NCBI GenBank assembly: GCA_018401645.1
Contig: JAGYKK010000008.1
Coordinates: forward strand, 1 to 64,000
DNA: 64,000 nucleotides
Direction: 5' to 3'
Source: Mycobacterium sp.
GTDB taxonomy: Bacteria; Actinomycetota; Actinomycetes; Mycobacteriales; Mycobacteriaceae
In this document: piece after piece, positions 50,647-61,831 of the stretch
Layout of the letters: every line of letters begins with the position of its first letter
How positions within the stretch are numbered: position 1 is the first letter of the stretch
Translations under genes and position numbers: made by a program
Notes under the pieces: generated by a model
What the model was told of the DNA's origin: nothing
The model's input: only the letters and a program-made list of their open reading frames with translations
The model's database searches: none

Positions 50647-52307
50647 CTACCGGCGCCGACTCTTCTTGCGCGGCGGCGGCAGCGCGCCCTCGGCACGCAG
50701 CCGGGCGGCGTGTTCGGCCAGCGCGTCGACCAGTGGGCCGACCGCGGCGGTCTCAGGCTGAACGTCGACGCGCAGGCCGAATTCCGCGGCGGTTTCGACG
50801 GTTTTGGGCCCGATGCAGGCGACGATGGTGCGGGAGTGCGGCTTGCCCGCGATTCCGACGAGATTACGCACCGTCGAAGAAGAGGTGAAGCAGACCGCGT
50901 CGAATCCGCCGGTCTTGATCATCTCCCGGGTTTCAGCCGGCGGCGGCGCCGCACGCACCGTGCGGTAGGCCGTGACATCCTCGATCTCCCAGCCGCGTTC
51001 CCTGAGGCCTTCCGACAGCGTCTCGGTGGCGATATCGGCACGCGGTAGCAGCACCCGGTTGACCGGGTCGAAAATGCTGTCGTAGTCGGGGAATTCATCG
51101 AGCAGGCCCAGCGATGACTGCTCACCGGAGGGCACCAACTCAGGGGTGATACCAAAGGCGCGGACCCGGTCGGCCGTGGCTTCACCCACGCAGGCGATCT
51201 TGACTCCGGAGAAGGCCCGGGCGTCGAGACCGAACTCCGCGAACTTGTCCCAGACCGCTCGGACGGCGTTGGTCGAGGTGAACACGACCCACTGGAACCG
51301 GCCGTCGACCAGTCCCTTGACGGCGCGTTCCATCTGAGCCGGGCTGCGCGGCGGTTCGACGGCGATGGTGGGCACCTCGATCGGCAACGCACCGTGGGCG
51401 GCGAGTCGCTCGCTCATCTCTCCGGCCTGGTCCTTGGTTCGCGGAACCAACACCGTCCAGCCGTACAGGGCCCGGCTCTCCCACCAGTTCAGCTTGCTCC
51501 GGTGGGTGACCGTGCGGCCGATGGTGACGACCAGTGGACCGGCCAGCGGGCCACCGGGGTCACCGGCGCCGGGCACGGCGCGATCGGTTAGGCCACGCAG
51601 CGTCGACTCCACCGAACGCTGCGCGCAACTCGTTCCCTCGGCGGTCACGACGCACGGCGTCGCCTCGGCCAGACCGAACTCGATCAGGGTGCGGGCCGCC
51701 TCGGGCAGGTGGGACACCGTCGCGGTGAGGATCAGCGGGCCGGGCGCGGCGGCCAGTGCCGCCCAATCCACCTCGCCGCGCACGTCGGCGACGGTGTGGG
51801 TGGACCCCAGCGGCAGTCCGGCGTAGGTCGGCACGGCCACGGTGGCCGGCAGACCGGGCACGATGTCGAAGGCCAGGCTGGTCCGGGACACCGCGTTGAC
51901 CTCGGTGATGACCGAATCCACCGACAGCGGATCCCCGGCGACCAGGCGAACGACGTCGGCACCGGCCTTGGCCTCGGCCACCAATGTCTTGGCCACCTCG
52001 GCGGGCTCTCCAAGCGCGGGCCGGATGTCGGGGCCGACCGGTGTCGTCGTCGCGGCGGGGTCGGCGCCGTCGACGTTCGCGCTCGGTGCCGGGGCCGACC
52101 ACGGCGGGGCCGAGTGCGCTACCGACGACGCTGAGCACCGCGGTTCTTGAAAAAGCGCACGTCGGGATCGGTGAACACGCACGTGGCGTTGGCCAGTACG
52201 GTGCGCGCACGAGTCGTCAGCAGACCGGGGTCCCCGGGTCCCGAACCAACGAAGGTGATGCGTCCCGGCTTCAGCTTGCGCCCCCGGCCGCTCCCGCTAC
52301 CCGTCAT
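50647..52307 (-). CDS. hemD: Uroporphyrinogen-III methyltransferase/synthase fusion (CobA-HemD)
   Basis: A bifunctional protein of about 553 residues: an N-terminal SUMT-like methyltransferase domain (ITFVGSGPGDPGLLTTRA, VRLVAGDPLSVDSV, PGLPATVAVPTYAGLPLG) and a C-terminal uroporphyrinogen-III synthase domain (GWTVLVPRTKDQAGEMSERL, WVVFTSTNAVRAVWDKF, VCFTSSSTVRNLVGI). Near 52090-52150 two or more compensating base errors shift the frame between FTDPDV and GPDIRPALGEP; the rest is clean. The fused form is usual in actinobacteria. Equivalent to Rv0511. Confidence 0.93.
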
Positions 52308-52320
52308 CTCCACTCCCGCT

Positions 52321-53277
52321 CTACCGTTCGTCGCGTCCGACCGACATGACCTCGCGCGCACCCAACTCGACCAACTCCGCAGCCACCCGCAACCCGAGGG
52401 CTGCCGGGCGATCGGGGTCACCGATGCCGGACGCCCGGATCACGTCGGACCCGTCCACCGCCGCCACGCATCCGCGCAACGACAGTTCGTCGAAGACGCG
52501 GCCATCCTCATCGATGGACTCGACCACTTCGGCGATCGCGCCCACCGGTGCGGAGCAACCCGCCTCCAGGTCGGCCAAAAGGGTTCGCTCGGCAGTGACC
52601 GCGGCGCGCGTGTCGGGGTCATCGAACCCCGCCAACAGCGCCGCGAGCCCGGAATCACCCGCGCGACACTCAATCGCGAGCGCTCCCTGGGCCGGCGCCG
52701 GCAACATCTGCACCGGCTCCAGTGTCTCTGTGATGTCACCGAGTCGACCGATGCGGGCCAGACCCGCACGAGCCACCACGATGGCGTCAAGATCACCTCT
52801 GCTTACCCTGTTCAACCTGGTGTCAAGGTTGCCTCGTAGGGGGCGGATTTCCAAACCGAGACCCAGTGCTCTAAGCTGCGCCGCTCTGCGCACCGAGGAG
52901 GTGCCGATCACCGATCCGGACGGCAACTCGCCGAGCACCAGACCATCGCGGGCCACCAGGGCATCGCGGGCGTCCTCGCGACGCGGCACCGCGGCGATGA
53001 CGAAGCGGGCATCGGCGGCGGTCGGCAGATCCTTGTAGGAGTGCACGGCCATGTCGACGCGGCCCGCGGCGATGGCCTCACGCAGAGCGGCGGTGAAGAC
53101 GCCCACCCCGATCTCGGCGACCGGCAGGGCGGAACGATCACCCGCGGTGGCGATGATGACCAACTCGGCCCGGTGACCGAGCGCGATGAGTTGGTCTCGG
53201 ACCGTTCCGGCCTGGGTGGTGGCCAGCAGACTGCCCCGGGTTCCGATTCGGATCACCGAATCGTCGTTGACCGCCAA
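52321..53277 (-). CDS. hemC: Porphobilinogen deaminase
   Basis: Polymerises four porphobilinogens into hydroxymethylbilane. Clean frame, up to 318 residues. [15 protein letters not shown] is at the start, then [32 protein letters not shown] and the dipyrromethane-cofactor cysteine in [11 protein letters not shown]. The frame opens with a TTG at 53277, 5 bases after hemA; a GTG at 53256, just before IRIGTRG, is an equally good start. Equivalent to Rv0510. Confidence 0.96.
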   Translation of the reverse strand: MAVNDDSVIRIGTRGSLLATTQAGTVRDQLIALGHRAELVIIATAGDRSALPVAEIGVGVFTAALREAIAAGRVDMAVHSYKDLPTAADARFVIAAVPRREDARDALVARDGLVLGELPSGSVIGTSSVRRAAQLRALGLGLEIRPLRGNLDTRLNRVSRGDLDAIVVARAGLARIGRLGDITETLEPVQMLPAPAQGALAIECRAGDSGLAALLAGFDDPDTRAAVTAERTLLADLEAGCSAPVGAIAEVVESIDEDGRVFDELSLRGCVAAVDGSDVIRASGIGDPDRPAALGLRVAAELVELGAREVMSVGRDER

Positions 53278-53282
53278 GCGCG

Positions 53283-54677
53283 CTACTCGGTGCCGTCGAG
53301 GTGACCGGTATCGGGTTCGGTCGCCGGCACCGTGATCTCGCCGGCGGCAACCGCATCCACCGTCTGCGGGTCGAGTTCGAACAACTCCCGCAGCGCCTCA
53401 GCGTAGGCGTCCCCTCCGGGGGCTCCGGCCAACTGCTTGATCCGCACCGTGGGAGTGTGCAGCAGTTTGTCCACTACCCGCCGGACGGTCCGGGCGACCT
53501 CGCCACGCTGGGCGTCATCGAGTCCCGGTAGACGGTGCTCCAACCGAAGCAATTCGGTGTCCACCACGTCGGCTGCGCGCTGCCGCAGCGCGGTGACGGT
53601 CGGGGTGACCTCGGCCACCCGCTGGCCGGCCAGGAAGGAGGCCACCTCGACCGCGATGATCTGGCGTGCCGTCTCGGCGTGAGTGGCTGCGGCCCGTGCG
53701 GCCGGCTCACGCTGGAGACGTTCCATGTCGATGACCCAGACGCCAGGCAACCCGGCGACGGCGGGGTCGATATCGCGCGGCATTCCCAGGTCGCACAACA
53801 CCAGCGGTTCATCGACTGCGTCACGCTGGGTGGTAGTCAGCGCGTGGTGGACGTCGGCCAGCGTCACCACCGGCCGTACCGCCCCGGTGCAGCTGACCGC
53901 CAGGTCGGCGGTGGCCAGCGCCGCAGGAAGCTGGTCGAGGGTCATCGCCGCTGCGCTGACCCCCTGTCCGGCGATGATCTCCACGAGTCGCTGCGCCCGG
54001 GGCAGAGAGCGGTTGACGACGTTGATGTGGCCGACGCCGAGTCGCACCAGAAGTGCGGCCGCGAGGCTGCCCATGGAGCCGGCGCCGATCACGGTCACCG
54101 TCCGGCCCGCCAGTGCGGTGTAGGAGGGCCCCAACTCGGGCCGGTAGAGCCGCTCTGCGGCGGCATGCAGTGCCACCGACACCACACTGGCCCCGGCGGC
54201 GGCGATGCCGGTCTCGGCGTGCACCCGCTTGCCGGCGGCCAACGCCCGCTGGGCCAGATCGTGCATCACCCGGCCGACGCTCTGCTGGGTCTCGGCGGCC
54301 GCGTATGCCCGACGGACCTGTCCGAGCACCTGCTGCTCGCCGACCACGGCACTGTCCAGACCGCTGGTCACCGAGAAAAGATGTTCGACTGCAGCCTCGC
54401 TGTAGCGGACGTAGGCATGCTTGGTGAGCTCACCCATCGACATGCCGGAGTGCTCGGCCAACACCTGACCGATCGCGGAGAGGCCACCGTGAAAAGCATC
54501 AACGACCGCATAGACCTCGACCCGGTTACAGGTCGCCAGGATCATCGCCTCGGTCACCAGGGGCGACTGGAGCACCCGCTCAATCAACTTGTACTGGTCA
54601 GACTCATCGGCGACGAGTTGTTCGAGAACCGAAACCGGGGCGCTGCGGTGGGAAACCCCGAACACCAGGATGCTCAC
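53283..54677 (-). CDS. hemA: Glutamyl-tRNA reductase
   Basis: First committed enzyme of the C5 haem pathway; reduces glutamyl-tRNA to glutamate-1-semialdehyde. 464 residues. The catalytic Cys50 lies in [10 protein letters not shown], followed by [17 protein letters not shown], the NADPH site [19 protein letters not shown] and the C-terminal dimerisation helix region. Start GTG at 54677, overlapped by a 12-codon upstream ORF. The clean frame here contrasts with hemL and hemB. Equivalent to Rv0509. Confidence 0.97.
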   Translation of the reverse strand: MSILVFGVSHRSAPVSVLEQLVADESDQYKLIERVLQSPLVTEAMILATCNRVEVYAVVDAFHGGLSAIGQVLAEHSGMSMGELTKHAYVRYSEAAVEHLFSVTSGLDSAVVGEQQVLGQVRRAYAAAETQQSVGRVMHDLAQRALAAGKRVHAETGIAAAGASVVSVALHAAAERLYRPELGPSYTALAGRTVTVIGAGSMGSLAAALLVRLGVGHINVVNRSLPRAQRLVEIIAGQGVSAAAMTLDQLPAALATADLAVSCTGAVRPVVTLADVHHALTTTQRDAVDEPLVLCDLGMPRDIDPAVAGLPGVWVIDMERLQREPAARAAATHAETARQIIAVEVASFLAGQRVAEVTPTVTALRQRAADVVDTELLRLEHRLPGLDDAQRGEVARTVRRVVDKLLHTPTVRIKQLAGAPGGDAYAEALRELFELDPQTVDAVAAGEITVPATEPDTGHLDGTE

Positions 54678-54712
54678 GGCACGATCACCTGGCCCGCTCC
54701 CTCGCTGCTCAT
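54674..54712 (-). CDS. 12-codon upstream ORF overlapping the hemA start
   Basis: ATG at 54712 opens a frame [12 protein letters not shown] whose TGA overlaps the hemA GTG as GTGA. A plausible -10 (TACTTT) sits about 14 bases before this ATG, so an mRNA starting there would carry almost no leader and translate this peptide first. It may couple translation into hemA. It is not a nitrogen- or haem-motif peptide that I recognise. Confidence 0.4.
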   Translation of the reverse strand: MSSEGAGQVIVP

Positions 54713-54781
54713 CCCCGGAGGCCCCAAAGTACTACCGACGATAGTGGGAGCGCAGCGAGCTGGCCAAATCTTCTCGGGTCT

Positions 54782-55042
54782 TCACCGGTTCGTGACGTCG
54801 GCCCGCAGTCGTGGCTCATCGAGATCCCAGTAGCTGTGTTCGCGTCCGTCGAGCAACACCACCGGCAGTCGATCGCCGAACTCAACCCGCAACTGCACGT
54901 CGCCGGCGTCCGCCGCCACGTCGACATCGGTGCTGGACAGCTCGAAGTCGAGTTCGTCGGCCAAATCGGCCAGCCGTTGGTACACCTGGGCACACAGCCC
55001 ACAACCGCGGCGGGTGAGCAATTTCACGTGTGCCCGAGTCAT
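54782..55042 (-). CDS. Glutaredoxin-family thiol protein, 86 aa
   Basis: A thioredoxin-fold protein starting [19 protein letters not shown] with the redox motif CGLC, then [19 protein letters not shown] with the cis-proline. DUF836/glutaredoxin-like, probably a small cytoplasmic disulfide reductase. Located between hemA and serB1, divergent from serB1 by 38 bases, as with Rv0508. Clean frame. Confidence 0.9.
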   Translation of the reverse strand: MTRAHVKLLTRRGCGLCAQVYQRLADLADELDFELSSTDVDVAADAGDVQLRVEFGDRLPVVLLDGREHSYWDLDEPRLRADVTNR

Positions 55043-55067
55043 CCCGGCCAGTATCCCACCGACTGGA

Positions 55068-55080
55068 TAGGCTTGTTGGC
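55068..55080 (+). promoter_or_regulatory. Leaderless promoter of serB1
   Basis: TAGGCT at 55068-55073 lies 7 bases before the ATG and fits TANNNT. No Shine-Dalgarno sequence precedes the start. The same box recurs 6 bases before the MaoC-like gene (55908-55913). Confidence 0.45.
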
Positions 55081-55883
55081 ATGGGCGAGCGTGAAGCGGA
55101 GCGCGGACCGGCCGACCTGACCGCCGCCGCCTTCTTCGACGTCGACAACACCCTGGTGCAGGGCTCTTCGCTGGTGCACTTCGGTCGCGGCCTGGCCGCC
55201 CGCAAGTACTTCCGCTACGGCGAGGTCTGGAAGTTCATCTACGCCCAGGCCAAGTTCCAGGTGACCGGCCGGGAGAACAGCGAGGACGTGGCGGAAGGCC
55301 GACGCAAGGCGCTGGACTTCATCGAGGGTCGCTCGACGACGGAACTGAGCACGCTGGGCGAGGAGATCTACGACGAGATCATCGCGGACAAGATCTGGGC
55401 CGGCACCCGGACATTGGCCCAGGCGCACCTCGACGCCGGGCAGCAGGTCTGGCTGGTGACCGCCACCCCCTACGAGTTGGCTGCGGTGATCGCCGAGCGA
55501 CTCGGGTTCACCGGTGCGATGGGCACTGTCGCGGAATCGGTCGACGGGGTGTTCACCGGCCGACTGGTGGGCGACATCCTGCACGGCCCGGGTAAGGCAC
55601 ACGCGGTGCGCGCGCTGGCGATCCGCGAGGGGCTCAACCTCAAGCGCTGCACCGCCTACTCCGACAGCATCAACGACGTGCCGATGCTGTCTTTGGTGGG
55701 GACCGCGGTCGCGGTCAACCCGGACTCCGATCTGCGCGACGTGGCCCGCGAACGAGGCTGGGAGATCAAGGATTTCCGCACCGCGCGAAAGGCGGCCAAG
55801 ATCGGTGTGCCGTCCGCGCTGGCGCTCGGGCGGTCGGCGGGGCGGTTGCCGCGGCGGTATCACGCCGCCACGAACAGGAGTAG
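55081..55883 (+). CDS. serB1: HAD-IB family phosphatase SerB1, one frameshift near the end
   Basis: A SerB-like HAD hydrolase of about 267 residues. The nucleophile motif is [15 protein letters not shown], motif [10 protein letters not shown], the motif III lysine region [12 protein letters not shown] and motif [13 protein letters not shown]. Near 55830 a single lost base shifts the frame; the intended end is VSRRHEQE with TAG at 55881-55883. Without correction the frame runs on to 56091 over the next gene. Named as phosphoserine phosphatase in Rv0505c, though substrate identity is uncertain; a lysolipid or other phosphomonoester is possible. Confidence 0.88.
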
Positions 55884-55919
55884 CCCGAGCGCCGACGTCA
55901 CACGCGATAGGCTCGCGCA

Positions 55920-56429
55920 ATGTCATTCGCCAGCGACATCATCGGTACCCACTACCGCTACCACGACTACTTCCTGGTCGGGCGAGAGAAGGTCCGCGAA
56001 TACGCGGCCGCGGTCCAATCCGAGGACCCGTTGCACTCCAGTGCAGACGCCGCCCGCGCCGCCGGTTATCCGGACGTCGTCGCGCCGCTGACCTTCATCG
56101 CGGTGGCCGGCCGCCAGGTGCAACTGGAGATCTTCAAACAGTTCGATGTCGGCATCAACCTGTCCCGGGTCATTCATCGCGACCAGAAGATCCTGTTTCA
56201 CCGGCCGATAGTGGTCGGCGACAAGTTGTACTTCGATTCTTGGCTGGACTCGGTGCTGGAGTCACACGGCACGGTGATCACCGAAATGCGCAGTGAGGTT
56301 ACCGATGCCCAGGGCCAACCGGTGATCACGACGATCGTGACGATGATCGGCGAGGCCGCCGGCGCAGAGGACAACGCCCAGGTGGCCGCCATCGCGGCCC
56401 GCGCACTGCAACGCCGACAGGCCGACTGA
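55920..56429 (+). CDS. MaoC/HadA-like (R)-hydratase family protein, 169 aa
   Basis: A hotdog-fold protein of the FAS1-type dehydratase N-terminal family, related to HadA and HadC of the mycolate FAS-II dehydratases. [48 protein letters not shown], the motif [18 protein letters not shown] and [11 protein letters not shown] are visible. These non-catalytic-type subunits often pair with a HadB-like partner, which is not next to it here. TAGGCT lies 6 bases before the ATG, suggesting a leaderless transcript. Equivalent to Rv0504c. Confidence 0.9.
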   Translation: MSFASDIIGTHYRYHDYFLVGREKVREYAAAVQSEDPLHSSADAARAAGYPDVVAPLTFIAVAGRQVQLEIFKQFDVGINLSRVIHRDQKILFHRPIVVGDKLYFDSWLDSVLESHGTVITEMRSEVTDAQGQPVITTIVTMIGEAAGAEDNAQVAAIAARALQRRQAD

Positions 56430-56456
56430 CGCCGCCGCGGTCTGCGCCGAGGGTTT

Positions 56457-57499
<1,043 letters not shown>

Positions 57500-57503
<4 letters not shown>

Positions 57504-58567
57504 CTCCCCCACCGCTGCGCCACCGCGAGAGCGCGACGCTCTACTGAGCTTACCCAGTCCGGGTCGATAATCGGAGTGAGGCCACGGCCTCGGACGAAGT
57601 CGTCGAAGGCCGCCAGCGTCGTCCACCTGGGTTCGAAACCCAATTCCGTCCGCATCCGGGTGGTATCCATGACGCGGCCGAATGTGAAGTACTCCAGTTG
57701 ATCCCGGTTGACCTCGCTGTTCATGGTGGCTTTGCGCACCGAATCCACCACGCCCACCCCGAATGTGGGCATCGGCAACGACAGTCGGCCGGCCCGACGG
57801 ATCGCCTGCGACATCATGATGATGCCGCTGGCACCGACGTTGAAGGTGCCCGGCGTACCGGCCAGGGTGGCCCGTTCCAGTGCCCCGAGAGCGTCCTGCT
57901 CGTGGAGCAACTGCAGTCGCGCGTCATGGCCGAGCACGGTGGGCACCACCGGGCCGGAAAGGTAACGGGCCAGCGCGGTGTCCATCGCCGGTCCGATCAT
58001 GTTCGCCAGTCGCACGATGGTCAGCGCCACATCGGGCCGGCGTCGGCCCAGACCGCGGGCATAGCCCTCGATGTCGACGCTGTCTCGAGCGAATCCGTCT
58101 CGGGGCGGCCGTCTGCTGGTGCCGTCCTCGGTGAAGACCACGGGGTCGTGCGGGTGCGACCCGTAGACCTCGGAGGTGGACTTGAGCACGACGCGGCGTA
58201 CCGACGGCGCCTTCTGGCAGGCCGCGAACAGTTGCATGGCACCCATGACGTTGAGTTCCTTGAGGGTGGCGCGCCCACCCGAACGCGGCACGTAGGAGGC
58301 GGCGGCGGCGTGTACCACGGTGTCGACGTCACTGTTGCGGATCACCTTGGCGATGAGGGGGTTGCGGATGTCGGCGCGAACGAAATCGGCCCGGCCCATC
58401 CGTCGCTGCAGGTCCTTGCTGGGAGCGATCGCGTCGACGGCGATGATCTTCTCAATCAGCGGGTCCTGCGCCAGTCGGGCGGTGAGGTAACCGCCGAGGA
58501 AGCGGCAGGCACCGGTCACCAAGACCACCCTGGGGTGATCAGCGGTGCCGGGCCCGTTGGGTTCCAT
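57500..58567 (-). CDS. galE2: NAD-dependent epimerase/dehydratase (GalE2-type)
   Basis: An extended SDR of about 355 residues. The cofactor loop is VLVTGACRFLGGYLTARLA, then VVHAAAASYVPRSGG and LKSTSEVYGSHPHDP. A clear YxxxK is not seen where expected; the region reads SVDIEGYARGLGRRRPDV, so catalysis may differ from true UDP-galactose epimerases. The ATG at 58567 is preferred over the GTG at 58570. Coupled to the acyltransferase by overlap, the same order as Rv0501-Rv0502. Clean frame. Confidence 0.9.
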
Positions 58568-58616
58568 CACCGCAGCTTATCGGCCGACACCGATCCGGGC
58601 GCGGTGAGGCGCGGCG

Positions 58617-58718
58617 CTACTTGCCGAGTTTTCTGCGCTGGACCCGGGTTCGACGCAACAACTTGCGGTGCTTCTTCTTGGACATGCGCTTGCGCCGCTT
58701 CTTGATTACTGAACCCAT
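58617..58718 (-). CDS. Small ribosomal protein bS22, 33 aa
   Basis: [20 protein letters not shown] then [13 protein letters not shown]: a 33-residue, almost wholly basic protein that matches the AURKAIP1/COX24-domain protein found in mycobacterial 30S subunits (Rv0500B). No gene finder with a size cut-off would call it, but sequence and position between the BldC-like regulator and galE2 are unmistakable. Confidence 0.95.
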
Positions 58719-58830
58719 GGACTCCGCTGCCTAAGTACCGAACGCCCGCACCAAGACGGGCCTGCCTGTGAACGGCCCACCTTACCCAAGCCGACGGGTG
58801 GAACGAAACCGCCAGGAACCCCCGGGTGCC

Positions 58831-59097
58831 CTAGCCGGCGTCGAAGTACGACGTCTCCAACAGATCGTGGACGGCTTTGGCGTGAACGCGGAAGGACCGG
58901 CCCACCCGGACGGCGGGTAGTTCTCCGTTGTGCACCAGGCGGTACACGGTCATCTTGCTGACCCGCATCAGCGCGGCCACCTCGGCGACGGTGAGAAACT
59001 GAGTTCTGGTGATCGGCTGGCCATCCGCCGCACCGGCGTCGCGCGCCGATTTCGCGGCGGCTGAATCCCGCGCCGATGGCCCGTTCGTAGACGTCAT
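58831..59097 (-). CDS. BldC-like helix-turn-helix DNA-binding protein, 88 aa
   Basis: A small MerR-like/excisionase-type DNA-binding protein. The core is FLTVAEVAALMRVSKMTVYR followed by LVHNGELPAVRVGRSFRVH, the hallmark of BldC proteins. An Ala/Asp-rich leader of 30 residues precedes it. The ATG at 59097 is chosen over an upstream ATG because family members have a short leader. BldC-type proteins regulate development and growth genes in actinobacteria; targets here are unknown. Equivalent to Rv0500A. Confidence 0.92.
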   Translation of the reverse strand: MTSTNGPSARDSAAAKSARDAGAADGQPITRTQFLTVAEVAALMRVSKMTVYRLVHNGELPAVRVGRSFRVHAKAVHDLLETSYFDAG

Positions 59098-59235
59098 CGC
59101 TACCCAATCCGTCAGGCCCGGGAGGTCCAGCGGCTTCCCCACCGCTGGCACCGACCCGGGCTTACAGGAGGACAATAGCGTGGCCAATGGGGTTCCTGCG
59201 ACGGGTGTTGGTTAATCCGTCTGAAAAAACTTGAA

Positions 59236-60096
59236 CTACTCTGTTGTAATTCCCAGCTGCTCAGAGCGGGTTTTTGCGGCGTCGACAGCGGCGGCGACGG
59301 CGGCGCGCACCCCTCCGCGCTCCAGTTCGCGCAGGCCAGCCGCCGTTGTACCGCCCGGCGATGTGATCAACGCCCGAAGTTCGGCAGCCGTGGTGTCGGG
59401 TCGGCCTGCCGGGTCGACATGCTCGGCATCGGTGCGCTCGAGCAGCATCGCTGCCGAGCCGGCCATGGTCTGCACCGCCAGTTCGGTGGCGACCGGGCGA
59501 CTCAGGCCACTGGCGACCGCAGCATCCACCAGTGCCTCAACGAAGAGAAAGAAGTAGGCCGGTCCCGAACCCGAGACCGCCGTCACCGCGTCGAGTTGGG
59601 CCTCCGGAACGGTCAGCACGCCTCCGACACAGCCGAACAGCGCCGCAGCCTCGGAAAGTTGTTCGGCGGAGGCGAAGCGCCCCTTCGCCAGCGCGGTGAC
59701 TCCGGCACCAACCAGGGCCGGGGCGTTGGCCATGACCCTGATCACCGGGGACCCGGCGGGCAGCCGCGACTCGAAGAAACCGGTGGTGATGCCGGCGACG
59801 ACGCTGACGATGACCTGTTCGACGGCATTGCCGTCGGCTCTTCCCGCGGCCTCGCCAATCTCGATGGTGACCGCCTCCACATCGGCCGGCTTGACCGCCA
59901 GGATCACGACCGCGACGTTCTCCACCGCGTCGGCGATCGGCGCGATCCGCACGGAGAAGGTTTTCGACAGGTAGTCGGCCCGTTCCGGCGCCCTTTCCGC
60001 CAGCACCAGATCCTTGACCTGATGCCCGGCCCGAAGCAGGCCGCCAAGCAGTGCTTCCCCCATGTGGCCGCCACCGATGATCGCGATTCTGGACAT
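59236..60096 (-). CDS. proC: Pyrroline-5-carboxylate reductase
   Basis: Last step of proline synthesis. 286 residues with the nucleotide site IAIIGGGHMGEALLGGLLRAG, VVILAVKPADVEAV, the core VIRVMANAPALVGAG and the C-terminal signature AVTAVSGSGPAYFFLFVEAL. Usual length. The frame is clean. It lies 9 bases after the thioesterase gene on the same strand. Equivalent to Rv0500. Confidence 0.97.
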   Translation of the reverse strand: MSRIAIIGGGHMGEALLGGLLRAGHQVKDLVLAERAPERADYLSKTFSVRIAPIADAVENVAVVILAVKPADVEAVTIEIGEAAGRADGNAVEQVIVSVVAGITTGFFESRLPAGSPVIRVMANAPALVGAGVTALAKGRFASAEQLSEAAALFGCVGGVLTVPEAQLDAVTAVSGSGPAYFFLFVEALVDAAVASGLSRPVATELAVQTMAGSAAMLLERTDAEHVDPAGRPDTTAAELRALITSPGGTTAAGLRELERGGVRAAVAAAVDAAKTRSEQLGITTE

Positions 60097-60105
60097 GGCA
60101 AAACC

Positions 60106-60933
60106 CTACCGACCGGGCACCAGCGCCAGTTGCCGGGTTTGCACCACGATGCGACCGGCGGAGTCGACGACCGTGTGATCCTCGTCGAAGAAGTCCTGCC
60201 CGATCTGCGTGGCGGTGCACAGCACCCGCAACCAACCCTCGGCAGGAAGGCAGCGCAGGTAGGCGGTCAGTTGCACGGTGGGCGCCCAGCCCCGACGCCC
60301 CACCGCATAGGTGACGGGCATCGAGATGTCGCCGGCCATCAGCGCGAACAACTCATCGACCCGGTCGTGTCTGGGCCGGACCCAGATCCTGAACACCGGC
60401 GCCGTGTCGCCGACCACGGTCCCCACCGGCGCAGGCCGGATGTCGCAACCCCGGGCCAGGTTGTTGATCTCGGCGCCGGGGTGACCGGGTCCGATGGGCC
60501 CCACGTCCGCCGGGGGTTCCGAACTCATCAACGGGGTCACCGGGTTGGCCGACAGCAACGACTCGGCGGTGCCCTCGAGTTCACCGAGGGTGACCACCGC
60601 GTGCACGCACGCCCGGTCACCGGCGAGTAGTTCGACATCGACCAGACCGATCCGCCGGCCCCGCTTGCGAATGGAGGTGACCAATCGCACCGGTCCCGGA
60701 TCCGGAGCCGACAGGAAGTTCGCCGACACCGCCACCGGTTGAACGGCATCGCCGCCTGGCTCACGGTAGGCCTCGCGAGCCGCTTTGGCACACAGCGCCA
60801 CCATGACCCCGCCGTGAACCTTGGGCCCAATTGTCCAGTGTTCGTTCAGGTTTGCCTCAAACTGACCAGTGTGGCCGGCAATCGGTCGCAGGATCATCGC
60901 ATCGGAGAACAGGGGTGTCGTCCCGGAGTTCAC
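60106..60933 (-). CDS. Acyl-CoA thioesterase-like double-hotdog protein, 275 aa
   Basis: A tandem hotdog-domain protein of the TesB/4HBT type. GHTGQFEANLNEHWTIGPKV, HGGVMVALCAKAARE and SANFLSAPDPGPVRLVTSI form the first domain; the second carries VTYAVGRRGWAPTVQLTAYL and IGQDFFDEDHTVVDSAGRIV. The GTG at 60933 is chosen because residues before it look non-coding. Probably hydrolyses or binds acyl-CoA. Equivalent to Rv0499. Confidence 0.88.
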   Translation of the reverse strand: MNSGTTPLFSDAMILRPIAGHTGQFEANLNEHWTIGPKVHGGVMVALCAKAAREAYREPGGDAVQPVAVSANFLSAPDPGPVRLVTSIRKRGRRIGLVDVELLAGDRACVHAVVTLGELEGTAESLLSANPVTPLMSSEPPADVGPIGPGHPGAEINNLARGCDIRPAPVGTVVGDTAPVFRIWVRPRHDRVDELFALMAGDISMPVTYAVGRRGWAPTVQLTAYLRCLPAEGWLRVLCTATQIGQDFFDEDHTVVDSAGRIVVQTRQLALVPGR

Positions 60934-60977
60934 CGGCTCACCGTAACCACGGTTCCGGTCGGCAGGTATTCCCGGAC

Positions 60978-61823
60978 TCACCGCAGCAGGTTTGTCCGGG
61001 CGAACTGCAGCGATTCCGTCAGCAACTCGTCGCGTTCGGCCTTAGAGCGGGCACCCGAGGTCGTCACCTCGAGAATCACATGCCCGGTGAAGTCACTGCC
61101 GGCCAGCATCTGACACACCTCGACAGCCGGTTGTGTGCCGCGACCGGGAACCAGATGCTCGTCAGTCGAGGCGCCACTGCCGTCGCACAGGTGCAGGTGC
61201 GCCAGACCCGAGCCCATCCGGCGGGCCATGTCGAGAGCATCGGTTCCCGCCGTCGCGGTGTGGGACAGATCCAACGTGTAATGCGCGTGATCGCCGTCCA
61301 ATGGGTCGTAGGAGGGTGCGAACGCCGAAACAGCCGGACCCGGTCGTCCGCCGCGACGGCGCATCCGCTCGATCGACGGCACCCCGGAGCCGAAGAAACG
61401 ATCAGCGCGGAACGGAAACATGTTCTCCACCGCGACGTGCACGGCGCTGCGTTCCTCCAGCCAGGCCACCTGCTCACTGAATCCCTCCGCGTAGCGCCGC
61501 TGCCACCGGAACGGCGGGTGCACGACAACGGTCTGCGCGCCGAGTCGCTCGGCGGCCTGCACACTGCGGTTGAGCTTCGGGATGGGATCCGCGCCCCACA
61601 CCCGCTGAGAGATCAGCAGGCAGGGCGCGTGCACCGACAGCACCGGCATGTCGTAGCGACGCGACAGTTGGGAGATCGCGCCGACGTCCTGGCTGGCCGA
61701 TTCCGCCCAGACCATCAGTTCGACGCCGTCGAAGCCCAATTCCGCGGCGCACTCGAAGGCCGCCTCGGTCCGTAGAGGATAGACCGAAGCCGTCGAGAGA
61801 CCGACCTTGATGGCTGGGCGCAC
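60978..61823 (-). CDS. Sugar phosphate isomerase/epimerase-like TIM barrel protein
   Basis: A 281-residue AP-endonuclease-2/xylose-isomerase-like barrel. VGLSTASVYPLRTEAAF, LGFDGVELMVW, VLSVHAPCLLISQRV, TVVVHPPFRWQRRYAEGFSE, AVENMFPFR, YTLDLSHTATAGTD and LAHLHLCDGS provide the metal-binding His, Glu and Asp pattern. The GTG at 61823 matches the family start. Equivalent to Rv0498. Substrate unknown. Confidence 0.92.
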   Translation of the reverse strand: MRPAIKVGLSTASVYPLRTEAAFECAAELGFDGVELMVWAESASQDVGAISQLSRRYDMPVLSVHAPCLLISQRVWGADPIPKLNRSVQAAERLGAQTVVVHPPFRWQRRYAEGFSEQVAWLEERSAVHVAVENMFPFRADRFFGSGVPSIERMRRRGGRPGPAVSAFAPSYDPLDGDHAHYTLDLSHTATAGTDALDMARRMGSGLAHLHLCDGSGASTDEHLVPGRGTQPAVEVCQMLAGSDFTGHVILEVTTSGARSKAERDELLTESLQFARTNLLR

Positions 61824-61831
61824 GAGCCGGA

